16,047 bases of DNA from Cryomorphaceae bacterium (GTDB taxonomy: Bacteria; Bacteroidota; Bacteroidia; Flavobacteriales; Schleiferiaceae): assembly GCA_003445735.1 (NCBI GenBank), contig DMCR01000168.1:4149-20195 (forward strand), read 5' to 3'. Both the position numbers and the translations under genes were made by a program. Shown one piece after another: positions 1-7,520 of this stretch (position 1 is the first letter of the stretch; each line of letters begins with the position of its first letter). Under the pieces are notes generated by a model. The model made no database searches. It saw only the letters and a list, made by a program, of their open reading frames with translations, and had not been told where the DNA came from.

Positions 1-278
1 CCGATACCTTAAACAAGATTGTAGGGTTGGAGCCCCTTGATGAGCCAGAAGTGGCCGTAGAGGAGTTGCCAGAAATCACTCCTGAGGGACCAAGTGTAGA
101 GGAGCCGGAGGTCGACATTCAAGATGCTGAGAGTACAGGGGATAAGCAGGAGTCGGTTGCTGAGGTATCGAAGAAAGATGAAAAAAAAGAATCGGATGCG
201 AAATCTGAACCTCCAAAGGAAAACAAGGGTTCTTATAGTGAGGACGATGAAGCGCCACAGATCACTTTAGATTTTTAA
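1..278 (+). CDS. 3' end of an unidentified protein with a long acidic tail (partial)
   Basis: The reading frame is already open at the left edge (first full codon at position 3) and ends at TAA 276-278, giving 91 visible residues. A TTG at 27 could be read as a start, but the frame continues upstream of it, so this is better seen as the end of a longer gene. The visible part is a low-complexity, highly charged tail rich in Glu, Asp, Pro, Lys and Ser, with loosely repeated EEPEV-like units and a final hydrophobic-acidic ITLDF. It is likely disordered. No domain, membrane segment or T9SS signal is visible, and I do not recognise the family. The following secreted-protein gene starts one base after this stop, so the two are probably co-transcribed. 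Confidence 0.6.
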   Translation, partial: DTLNKIVGLEPLDEPEVAVEELPEITPEGPSVEEPEVDIQDAESTGDKQESVAEVSKKDEKKESDAKSEPPKENKGSYSEDDEAPQITLDF

Positions 279-279
279 C

Positions 280-1878
280 ATGAAGACCCTACTCCTCGGC
301 CTTAGTCTTTCAACCTGCATTGGTGCCTTTGCCCAACAAAGTTTCAATATTGTTCAAAAGAGTCATTTGACCTATTTGAATGACAATAATGACATCTGGG
401 GATATACAGATTCGGCTAGTGGTATCGAGTATGCCTTGGTGGGAACTACTGCGGGTGTAAGTATTGTGGACATCAGCATGGCGACATCACCCGTGAAAAA
501 GCAGTTCATTCAAGGTCCATATAGCACTTGGCGTGATTTGAAAACATGGGGCAACTATGCCTATGTAGTGCATGATACCCCATTTGCTTGGAACCAGATC
601 CCGGAGCATGGTTTGCTCATTATTGATATGGACAGCGTCGACAACTCGATTCCTACCTACAAAAACATCAATTATCCGGTAGAGTATCCTGCTGGGGCTT
701 GGGATACGTTGAAGACAGTGCACAATCTTTATATCGATGAGAACGGCTATTGCTATTTGTTCGGAGCAAATATTGGGAATGGTGGTGCATTAATTTTGGA
801 TTTGAATAGCGATCCTTGGAATCCTAAGGTGGTGGGTGTTTATGATGATTACTATTTGCACGATGGAATGGTACGTGGAGATACACTTTGGGGTTCGGCG
901 GTAAATTCAGGAAAATTTGTCGTGGTGGATGTGACCCAAAAGGACTCTTTATTGACCTTGGCGACGCATGGTACGCCAAACTCGTTCACACACAATACTT
1001 GGATTTCAGACGATAATAACACCCTGTTCTGCACGGACGAGGTGGCGGGTGCCTTTCTCAGTGCTTATGATGTAAGTGATTTGAGCAACATTACTGAACT
1101 TGACCGCATTCAAACTTCATTAGATACAGGAGTCAGCCCACACAATGCTCACGTTCTTGGCCAATGGGTGGTAACCTCCTATTATACAGCAGGTGTTCAG
1201 ATTGTAGATGCGAAACACCCAGAGTTACTAGTGGAAGTGGGGTACTTTGATACCTCTCCAAATTTCACTGGCGGTGGTTTTTATGGGAATTGGGGTGCCT
1301 ATCCTTATTTTGAATCTGACCTGATCATTTGTTCCGACATTGAAGAAGGGTTGTGGGTGCTCGAGCCGACCTATGTAGAGGCATCAAGATTGCACATTGT
1401 GGTATACGATAGCATCACCAAAGCACCGATGAGCAACGTCAATATTTCCTTTGATAAGCTTGGGAAAGTCGTAGAGAGCAATATTGACGGTCTGGCGGAT
1501 ATTGGTACGCCCTTGCAGGTTCAAGATAGTTTGATAGTGAGTATGCCTGGGTTTGTGACGCATCGCCAGCAATACCAATGGGTAGGTGGCATTTTTGATA
1601 CGGTCAGAGTGGCTTTGCTCAACATCAACAACGTCGGCATAGGAGAAGAAGCAGAAGCACCAATTGTCATTCAGCCTAACCCTAGCCAAGGGAAGTTTAC
1701 CCTAAATGGGGCGGAGAATGCAGCATTTATTTTGTTCAATTCCGCTGGTATAAACGTCTATGAAGGAAATAGCATGGGCAGTAGCGTGCAATTACCACAA
1801 CTGCCGCACGGTCATTACATCCTTGCATTGGACGGGAATTACGGATACCGTCGCTTCCCGTTGATATTGATGCCTTAG
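280..1878 (+). CDS. Choice-of-anchor B family secreted beta-propeller protein with T9SS C-terminal sorting domain
   Basis: A 532-residue exported protein. Residues 1-18 form a signal peptide (Lys2, hydrophobic core, cut near AFA-QQ). Residues about 40-365 hold LVIVD-type propeller repeats ending in phrases such as VSIVDI, LLIIDM, VVVDV, VQIVDA and LWVLEP, with the choice-of-anchor B hallmarks HNTW, CTDE, SPHNAH and a YxTAGVQIVD segment. Residues about 370-447 resemble a carboxypeptidase-regulatory-like beta-sandwich. Residues about 461-532 match a type A T9SS sorting domain: PNPSQGKF near 466, then FNSAG, then LPHGHYIL, then a basic RRF close to the end. Family knowledge suggests export to the outer membrane by SecYEG then T9SS, with surface anchoring or release after removal of the C-terminal domain. 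The ligand or function of the propeller is unknown. The ATG follows the upstream stop by one base with no Shine-Dalgarno. Its stop overlaps the convergent LOG gene by 4 bp. Confidence 0.9.
   Translation: MKTLLLGLSLSTCIGAFAQQSFNIVQKSHLTYLNDNNDIWGYTDSASGIEYALVGTTAGVSIVDISMATSPVKKQFIQGPYSTWRDLKTWGNYAYVVHDTPFAWNQIPEHGLLIIDMDSVDNSIPTYKNINYPVEYPAGAWDTLKTVHNLYIDENGYCYLFGANIGNGGALILDLNSDPWNPKVVGVYDDYYLHDGMVRGDTLWGSAVNSGKFVVVDVTQKDSLLTLATHGTPNSFTHNTWISDDNNTLFCTDEVAGAFLSAYDVSDLSNITELDRIQTSLDTGVSPHNAHVLGQWVVTSYYTAGVQIVDAKHPELLVEVGYFDTSPNFTGGGFYGNWGAYPYFESDLIICSDIEEGLWVLEPTYVEASRLHIVVYDSITKAPMSNVNISFDKLGKVVESNIDGLADIGTPLQVQDSLIVSMPGFVTHRQQYQWVGGIFDTVRVALLNINNVGIGEEAEAPIVIQPNPSQGKFTLNGAENAAFILFNSAGINVYEGNSMGSSVQLPQLPHGHYILALDGNYGYRRFPLILMP
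1832..1861. other. Two-part hairpin inside the last codons of the choice-of-anchor B gene
   Basis: ACGGGAA (1832-1838) pairs with TTCCCGT (1855-1861). Inside it ACGG (1841-1844) pairs with CCGT (1848-1851) around a 3-base loop, leaving a small internal loop of tt opposite cgc. That is 11 base pairs in total. For the minus-strand operon the hairpin lies 13 bases past the LOG stop codon. Neither side has a T-tract, so it is not a classical intrinsic terminator. It may protect the 3' end of the minus-strand mRNA or aid Rho-type ending, but this is inference. Confidence 0.4.
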
Positions 1879-2561
1879 AAATTAGTCGTATATCCTTTCT
1901 CGCGGTAGAAGTCTTCAATGATGGAGAGGACTTCCTCTGGTGTATCTACTATGTGAAGGAGGTCTGTATCGTTGGGTGAAATTTTACCCGAAGCCTTCAG
2001 CGTGTGTTCAACCCAATCCTTAAGTCCAGCCCAAAATTCTTTACCGACTAGGATCACGGGGAATCGGTCGATTTTTCCGGTCTGAATTAACGTGACCGCT
2101 TCGAATAATTCATCCAAGGTGCCAAATCCACCGGGCATGACCACAAAGGCTTGGCTGTATTTGACGAACATGACCTTGCGTGCGAAGAAATAATCAAAGT
2201 TGAGGTTCTTATCGTGGTCAATGTGAGGGTTGGAGCTCTGCTCGAAGGGCAAATCAATATTTAAACCAACAGATGGCCCTTTGCCCTTTTGTGCCCCCCG
2301 GTTTGCCGCCTCCATAATCCCAGGCCCCCCGCCTGTGATTACTCCAAAGCCGCGTTGGGCTAATTTAAAAGCAATATCTTCCGCTGCCTGAAGGTATTGG
2401 GGTTCTGTTTTATCTGTGCGGGCGCTTCCAAAGATGCTGACACTGGGTCCGATACGACTCAGGTTTTCATAGCCATGGACAAACTCAGCCATGACTTTGA
2501 ACAATCCCCAGCTATTGTGGCTCTCGATTTCTGTCCAAGATTTGCGTGGTTGGTGGTTCAT
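1875..2561 (-). CDS. LOG-family (TIGR00730) nucleotide 5'-monophosphate phosphoribohydrolase
   Basis: A 228-residue Rossmann-fold protein of the lysine-decarboxylase-like/LOG family. The family hydrolyses the N-glycosidic bond of nucleoside 5'-monophosphates, releasing base and ribose 5-phosphate; in plants and some bacteria the substrates are cytokinin nucleotides. Visible hallmarks are SIFGSAR near residue 43, GGGPGIMEAAN from residue 77, a basic ARKVMF stretch, and the signature PGGFGTLDE at 143-151, which carries the catalytic glutamate. There is an N-terminal extension of about 40 residues before the Rossmann core. The gene begins 15 bases after the uvrA stop and is the last of the operon. 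Its TAA overlaps the TAG of the convergent gene. The old annotation 'lysine decarboxylase' for this family is not supported. The physiological substrate here is unknown; nucleotide salvage is the cautious inference. Confidence 0.9.
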   Translation of the reverse strand: MNHQPRKSWTEIESHNSWGLFKVMAEFVHGYENLSRIGPSVSIFGSARTDKTEPQYLQAAEDIAFKLAQRGFGVITGGGPGIMEAANRGAQKGKGPSVGLNIDLPFEQSSNPHIDHDKNLNFDYFFARKVMFVKYSQAFVVMPGGFGTLDELFEAVTLIQTGKIDRFPVILVGKEFWAGLKDWVEHTLKASGKISPNDTDLLHIVDTPEEVLSIIEDFYREKGYTTNF

Positions 2562-2576
2562 AAGATCTGATTTAGG

Positions 2577-5387
2577 TTATAATTCCAATTTAAGAAATTG
2601 GCCTGTAATACTTTCAGGATGTTGCGCTACTTCTTCGGGAGTTCCCGTAGCGACGATTTGACCTCCTCCCGAGCCGCCTTCTGGTCCTAGGTCCACAATA
2701 TGATCTGCTTGCTTAATCACGTCCATATTGTGCTCGATAATGATGATGCTATTGCCGTGGCTTACTAAACGCTGTATGACTTCCATAAGCACACGTACAT
2801 CCTCAAAGTGCAGCCCAGTAGTGGGCTCATCCAAGATGTATAAGGTATTTCCGGTATCTTTCTTACTGAGTTCTGTGGCCAATTTTACGCGCTGCGCCTC
2901 TCCGCCGCTTAGCGTGGTACTCGGCTGGCCTAACCTGATGTATCCTAGGCCTACATCCACCAATGTGCTTAGTTTCTGATGAATTTTTGGTACATGTTCG
3001 AAGAAGACCAGAGCATCCTCAATACTCATGTTCAGTACATCCGAAATACTCTTACCTTTATAACGCACCTCTAAGGTTTCGCGATTGAAGCGCTTTCCCT
3101 GACAAGACTCACAGTGCACGTACACGTCGGGAAGGAAATTCATTTCAATGGTTCGTAAACCAGCCCCTTCGCAGGTTTCGCAGCGACCACCTTTTACGTT
3201 AAAAGAGAATCGCCCAGGCTTATAGCCGCGGACCTTGCTCTCCGGTAAGCCCGCAAATAATTGTCGAATCTCCGACCAAACACCCGTGTAGGTAGCAGAG
3301 TTGGATCGCGGTGTACGGCCAATAGGGCTCTGATCGATATCAATAATCTTATCAATCTGCTCTATACCCTCAATGCGCTCGTAAGGATGAGGTTTATTCA
3401 GTGCGCGGAAAATAGCAGTGTTGAGAATAGGATAGAGTGTACCGTTTATCAGGGTGGATTTACCGCTACCACTAACTCCTGTTACACACGTCAGGACGCC
3501 CAATGGAATTTCAAGGTCTACATTTTGTAGGTTGTTTCCATTGGCCCCAAATAATTCAATACTTCTCGTGGACTTGCGTCTTTCGGCCGGCATGGGTATG
3601 GATTTCTTTCCATTCAGGTATTGGGCAGTGAGGCTGTTTGACGCTTGAATATCTTTTAGCTTTCCTTGAGCCACGATGGCGCCACCGTGTAGCCCGGCTT
3701 TCGGACCAATATCTAGAATGTAATCTGCTGTTTCAATCATATCCTTGTCGTGCTCGACAATCAGAATACTATTGCCAATATCTCGTAGTTGTTGCAAGGA
3801 TTGGATCAATCTTGCATTATCACGCTGATGCAGCCCAATAGAAGGTTCATCAAGGATGTACAATACATTAACCAATTGTGAACCAATCTGCGTAGCCAGA
3901 CGTATGCGTTGCGCTTCACCACCACTAAGGCTTCGGGCGCTGCGGTTGAGGTTCAAGTAGCCTAAACCGACGTCTAAAAGGAATTTGGTACGTGCCTTGA
4001 GCTCTTTTACAATCTCCTCGGCTATGATCCATTCTTTTGCTCTGTAGGTTCTTTCAAGCGCATCCACCCACTGTCCAAATGCAGTAAGGCTTTGCGTACT
4101 AATATCGGCGATGCTTTTTCCGCCTATTTTGAAGTGCAAGCTCTCCTTGCGTAATCTTGTTCCACCACAACTGTTACAGGTCACATCGTCCATGTAATCG
4201 TCTGCCCAACGCTGTATGGAGCGGCTCTTGCTTTCGCGGCTTTGGTTCTGGATGAAGTTTGTAATGCCTTCGAAATTCAGCTTGTATGCCTTTGTGACTC
4301 CAATGCCTTTGTGCTCCACCGTCATAATCTCGTTCGAGCCGTTCATGATGATCTCCATCGCGGCCTCGGGGATTTTTGAAATGGCATCGTCTAAGGAGAA
4401 CCCATGTTTGAGGGCAATGATCTCTAACTGGTTAAAAATCCAATTCTTCTTGTACTCACCGATAGGGTTAATGCCACCTTTGCGTATGGAAATGGCCGGA
4501 TCTGGAATAATCTTGCTGAGATTGACCTCCTTTGTGGTTCCTAATCCGTCGCATCGTGGACAGGCGCCTTTTGGACTGTTGAAAGAGAAGGTATTAGGCT
4601 CTGGTTCTTGATAGGCGATGCCGGTCGTAGGACACATCAATTGCCTTGAGAAATAGGCTAATTCGTTGCTCTCCAAATCCAACACTGCAATAGTACCCTT
4701 CCCGTGTGCCATCGCAGTTTCCACACTCTGTGCTATGCGGGACTCGGCCGTAGCAGCCACACGAATGCGGTCTACCACAATTTCAATATCATGCGTTTTA
4801 TAACGGTCTAGTCTGTAGCCGCTACTCACTTCAACAACTTCACCATCTACTCGGGCCCTAATGAAGCCCATACGAACAATTTGCTCGAACAATTCTCGGT
4901 AATGTCCCTTTCTGGCCCTTACCACCGGCGCAAGAACGGCTACTCGCTTGCCTACAAAGCGCTCAGAGATCAACTCGATAATCTGTGCGTCTGTATAGCT
5001 GATCATGGCTTCGCCAGTCTTGTAGGAATAGGCGGTAGAAGTACGTGCGTACAAGAGGCGCAAGAAATCACTGAGCTCTGTGACCGTACCTACGGTCGAA
5101 CGAGGGTTTCTTGAAGTAGTTTTTTGCTCAATGGAAATGACCGGTGAAAGTCCCTCTATTTTATCGACGTCAGGACGTTCCATATTTCCAATAAACTGAC
5201 GTGCATAGGCACTGAAAGTCTCCATATAACGACGCTGTCCTTCCGCGTAAATGGTATTAAAGGCGAGCGAGCTTTTTCCCGAGCCACTGAGGCCGGTGAT
5301 GACCACAAGAGCATTACGCGGAATTTCCACGTCTATATTGCGCAAGTTGTGAGATCGCGCACCGTATACCTCAATTTTCTCACTCAT
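2577..5387 (-). CDS. uvrA: Excinuclease ABC subunit A
   Basis: UvrA, the damage-sensing ATPase of nucleotide-excision repair, acts as a dimer that loads UvrB. I chose the ATG at 5385-5387 (MSEKIEVYGARSHNLRNI), giving 936 residues, close to the 940 of E. coli; the frame is open for 24 codons upstream, but only within the previous gene. Both ABC modules look intact: Walker A GLSGSGKS 32-39 and GVSGSGKS 637-644, signature LSGGEAQR 487-494 and 826-833, each followed by LYILDEP and a switch His (GLH). Zinc ligands: C404/C407 in the middle module and C736/C739/C759/C762 in the C-terminal zinc finger are present. In the first module C252, C276 and C279 remain, but Thr255 stands where Cys is expected. 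The start shares one base with the transglycosylase stop (TAATG), suggesting translational coupling. No LexA-type site can be assigned, since the gene lies inside the operon. Confidence 0.98.
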   Translation of the reverse strand: MSEKIEVYGARSHNLRNIDVEIPRNALVVITGLSGSGKSSLAFNTIYAEGQRRYMETFSAYARQFIGNMERPDVDKIEGLSPVISIEQKTTSRNPRSTVGTVTELSDFLRLLYARTSTAYSYKTGEAMISYTDAQIIELISERFVGKRVAVLAPVVRARKGHYRELFEQIVRMGFIRARVDGEVVEVSSGYRLDRYKTHDIEIVVDRIRVAATAESRIAQSVETAMAHGKGTIAVLDLESNELAYFSRQLMCPTTGIAYQEPEPNTFSFNSPKGACPRCDGLGTTKEVNLSKIIPDPAISIRKGGINPIGEYKKNWIFNQLEIIALKHGFSLDDAISKIPEAAMEIIMNGSNEIMTVEHKGIGVTKAYKLNFEGITNFIQNQSRESKSRSIQRWADDYMDDVTCNSCGGTRLRKESLHFKIGGKSIADISTQSLTAFGQWVDALERTYRAKEWIIAEEIVKELKARTKFLLDVGLGYLNLNRSARSLSGGEAQRIRLATQIGSQLVNVLYILDEPSIGLHQRDNARLIQSLQQLRDIGNSILIVEHDKDMIETADYILDIGPKAGLHGGAIVAQGKLKDIQASNSLTAQYLNGKKSIPMPAERRKSTRSIELFGANGNNLQNVDLEIPLGVLTCVTGVSGSGKSTLINGTLYPILNTAIFRALNKPHPYERIEGIEQIDKIIDIDQSPIGRTPRSNSATYTGVWSEIRQLFAGLPESKVRGYKPGRFSFNVKGGRCETCEGAGLRTIEMNFLPDVYVHCESCQGKRFNRETLEVRYKGKSISDVLNMSIEDALVFFEHVPKIHQKLSTLVDVGLGYIRLGQPSTTLSGGEAQRVKLATELSKKDTGNTLYILDEPTTGLHFEDVRVLMEVIQRLVSHGNSIIIIEHNMDVIKQADHIVDLGPEGGSGGGQIVATGTPEEVAQHPESITGQFLKLEL

Positions 5388-6289
5388 TATTTCTTCGGTA
5401 ACCAAAGGGTATTGGTTTGCCCTAATGCGCCGTAGGTCCAATGATTGTTTCGGATCCATGGATTGTACTCGCGTAATACCTGGTAGGTAGCGTCATGATC
5501 TTTGGCCCATTGAATCCAACTTTCTACTGGTCCTTCCACCGTAAAGGTATCCATCGCTGGTAGTCTATAACCCTGGTCTTTATGAAAAACATATCCAAAT
5601 ACATTAAGGTTCTCGTGAATGTATTTTACAGCTGCAATGCGATAGACATAGCGAGCAGTTTCTGAGTTCAAGAGCAGGTCGTAGTAATTATCTACCTGTT
5701 GTTCTTCCAATCGATGCTCTGTTCCTGCCATGCCCATGTTGTAGGAGGCTGCTGCGAGAGTCCAATTCCCAAAACGCTCGTACGCTTTATTTAAATAAGC
5801 ACAGGCGACTTCGGTTGATTTGACGATGTGGTAGCGTTCGTCAATATCTTGATTCATAATGAGGCCATTTTCTTTGCCCGTAGTTTTCATTATCTGCCAA
5901 TACCCCGCGGCACCTGCTGGACTGACCACATTTTGAAGCCCACTTTCTATGAGTGCCAAGTATTTAAAATCATCTGGGATGCCGTTTTTCTCGAGAATGG
6001 GCTCAATGATGGGGAAGTATTTCACCGAACGCTTGAGCATTAAGAGGTTGTTACTCTGCCAATAGCTATTCACCAGTACTTCTCGGTCCAATTTTTCTTG
6101 GACGTCTAACCTATTCAATGGAAGGGCTTCGTTGGCAAAATATAATTGGTTAGGAACGGCAAATGGCTTGACTGTACTAGGACGCACTTCCGCAGGGTGG
6201 GGAGCATCGTTAACGGCATTAGGGAATGTAAGAATAGCCATCACGCCCACTGCGGCACAGATGATTGCATAATACCACTTACCCATCAT
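5387..6289 (-). CDS. Membrane-anchored lytic transglycosylase (SLT domain, MltD-like)
   Basis: A lytic transglycosylase cleaves the MurNAc-GlcNAc bond of peptidoglycan, forming 1,6-anhydroMurNAc. The start used is the ATG at 6287-6289 (MMGKWYY), giving 300 residues; the second ATG at 6284-6286 is equally possible. The open frame extends 18 residues upstream but only through rfbC coding sequence. Residues about 5-21 are a hydrophobic signal anchor, placing the enzyme in the periplasm. The SLT domain spans about 90-240: LALIESGLQ with likely catalytic Glu115, then SPAGAAGYWQIM, the NxxxD-like NQDIDERY region, and AAASYNMG. The C-terminal 60 residues contain a YNPWIRNN stretch and may be a short accessory domain; no clear LysM is seen. 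It overlaps rfbC by 11 bases and uvrA by one base. Which wall process it serves cannot be read from the sequence. Confidence 0.92.
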   Translation of the reverse strand: MMGKWYYAIICAAVGVMAILTFPNAVNDAPHPAEVRPSTVKPFAVPNQLYFANEALPLNRLDVQEKLDREVLVNSYWQSNNLLMLKRSVKYFPIIEPILEKNGIPDDFKYLALIESGLQNVVSPAGAAGYWQIMKTTGKENGLIMNQDIDERYHIVKSTEVACAYLNKAYERFGNWTLAAASYNMGMAGTEHRLEEQQVDNYYDLLLNSETARYVYRIAAVKYIHENLNVFGYVFHKDQGYRLPAMDTFTVEGPVESWIQWAKDHDATYQVLREYNPWIRNNHWTYGALGQTNTLWLPKK

Positions 6290-6833
6290 AACTAAATGGA
6301 GTTTCAAAATCTTTGAATGATGGACCTTCCGTATCCTTTGCACTGAGCTGCGGATTGATTATACCCCAATCAATACCTAAATCTTGATCATTCCAATACA
6401 AACTACCCTCATCTTCTGGGCTGTAGGTGTTGGTACATTTGTATAAGAACACGGTATGGTCCTCCAAGGTTACAAAGCCGTGCGCAAAGCCTGCGGGTAT
6501 CCACATCATCTTTTTGTTTTCCCCGCTCAATACCACCTTGTGGTGCTGGCCATAGGTAGGAGAACCTTTGCGCAAGTCGACGGCGACATCCAAAACGCTA
6601 CCGCGTTGCACGCGCACGAGTTTTCCCTGTGCCATTGGCGGACGCTGATAATGCAAGCCGCGCAATACTCCGGCATTAGAAAAACTTTCGTTGTCTTGCT
6701 TGAACTCAACTTGAATTCCTTCCTTAAGGAAGGCTTCATCACTATAACTTTCAAAGAAATAGCCTCGATGATCACCGAACATTCGGGGTTCAATCTCGTA
6801 CAAATGTGGAATGGCAGTTGAGATGAATTTCAT
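6279..6833 (-). CDS. rfbC: dTDP-4-dehydrorhamnose 3,5-epimerase
   Basis: RfbC/RmlC converts dTDP-4-keto-6-deoxyglucose to dTDP-4-keto-rhamnose, the third step of dTDP-L-rhamnose synthesis for surface polysaccharides. The 184-residue length is typical of this cupin family. Motifs seen: FGDHRGYFFESY (19-30), LRGLHYQ with likely catalytic His61, GSVLDVAVDLR (78-88), PAGFAHGF (113-120), LYKCTNTYSPEDE with the conserved active-site Tyr131, and an LSAKD segment near the end whose Asp167 probably pairs with the catalytic His. The ATG at 6831-6833 gives a standard N-terminus (MKFISTAIPHLYEIEP). It stands alone here: rfbA, rfbB and rfbD are not in the window, so the other pathway enzymes would have to be encoded elsewhere. 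A 24-base gap separates it from the hydrolase gene upstream, the widest in the operon. Confidence 0.95.
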   Translation of the reverse strand: MKFISTAIPHLYEIEPRMFGDHRGYFFESYSDEAFLKEGIQVEFKQDNESFSNAGVLRGLHYQRPPMAQGKLVRVQRGSVLDVAVDLRKGSPTYGQHHKVVLSGENKKMMWIPAGFAHGFVTLEDHTVFLYKCTNTYSPEDEGSLYWNDQDLGIDWGIINPQLSAKDTEGPSFKDFETPFSYDG

Positions 6834-6857
6834 GTATTCAAAAATACACGGATAAGT

Positions 6858-7520
6858 TTAGGAAAGTAAAGGATCGACACCTTCTTTCAACAACTTTATA
6901 ATTTGTGCCGTGTGAGTCTGGAAACTCAAGTGAGTTGCATTAGTTAGCACCCAATCGTGATCTGCTTTTTTATTCTCAAAAGGGAAGACCACATCATGAT
7001 CTCCGCGGATGCTGTCCACCGGGCAAAGAGGTGCTGGTCGCTCCCAATTCAATACTGCCTGGAGCACCCAACGGTAATAGGCAGACGGAAATTGTTCCAT
7101 CATTTCCAAAACGTGGTCTAATTCTGCTTCTGGTCGGCTATTCAGTCTAGCCATGAAGAAAATGAACTTACGAATGCTCTCTTTCGGTGCCCATTTCAAC
7201 ATCCCTGCCTTCACTAATCGGCGGTACAAGGGACGCAGCGGAGTTTGATAATGGACAGAGTTTAAAATGACGACTCGCTGAACTTTGTTACGAGAAGCCC
7301 ACTCTTGAGCGATGATACCGCCTACGCTATGGCCAAGCAATAAATCATTCTCCCCGATAGGATGCCTGTCCAACATTCGGTCGGCATATGAGGCAACAGA
7401 TTCTTCCTCCTCTGGCATGATCCACTCAAGATAGGTGGCTTGCCAAGGGAAAGCAAATTGTTTAAAAATGCGAGAATCTGCTCCCATTCCTGGAAGGACC
7501 CATACGCGCGCTTCAGCCAT
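6858..7520 (-). CDS. Small alpha/beta hydrolase, substrate unknown
   Basis: A 220-residue alpha/beta hydrolase fold protein without signal peptide, so cytoplasmic. The oxyanion-loop motif LPGMGAD lies at 9-15. The nucleophile elbow GHSVGG is at 63-68 with Ser65. The likely acid is Asp176 in GDHDVVFP, and the likely base is His197 in THLSF. The full catalytic triad order (Ser, Asp, His) is therefore present, and a helical cap is suggested around 92-160. Such enzymes may be esterases, lipases, thioesterases or peptidases; nothing in the sequence or the neighbours fixes the substrate. The start ATG (7518-7520) overlaps the end of the IMPase gene by 8 bases. Confidence 0.85.
   Translation of the reverse strand: MAEARVWVLPGMGADSRIFKQFAFPWQATYLEWIMPEEEESVASYADRMLDRHPIGENDLLLGHSVGGIIAQEWASRNKVQRVVILNSVHYQTPLRPLYRRLVKAGMLKWAPKESIRKFIFFMARLNSRPEAELDHVLEMMEQFPSAYYRWVLQAVLNWERPAPLCPVDSIRGDHDVVFPFENKKADHDWVLTNATHLSFQTHTAQIIKLLKEGVDPLLS

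Noticed and set aside
4216..4611. 131-codon open frame on the + strand
   Set aside because: It is antisense to uvrA, with a composition typical of a complement frame and no motif.
5388..5459. 24-residue N-terminal extension of UvrA
   Set aside because: The extra codons lie inside the end of the transglycosylase gene, and UvrA proteins begin at the MSEKIEVYGARSHNL-like segment.
6290..6343. 18-residue N-terminal extension of the lytic transglycosylase
   Set aside because: It is read from within rfbC in another frame; the signal anchor follows directly after the later ATG pair.
6456..6821. 121-codon open frame on the + strand
   Set aside because: It is antisense to rfbC, which has clear catalytic motifs.
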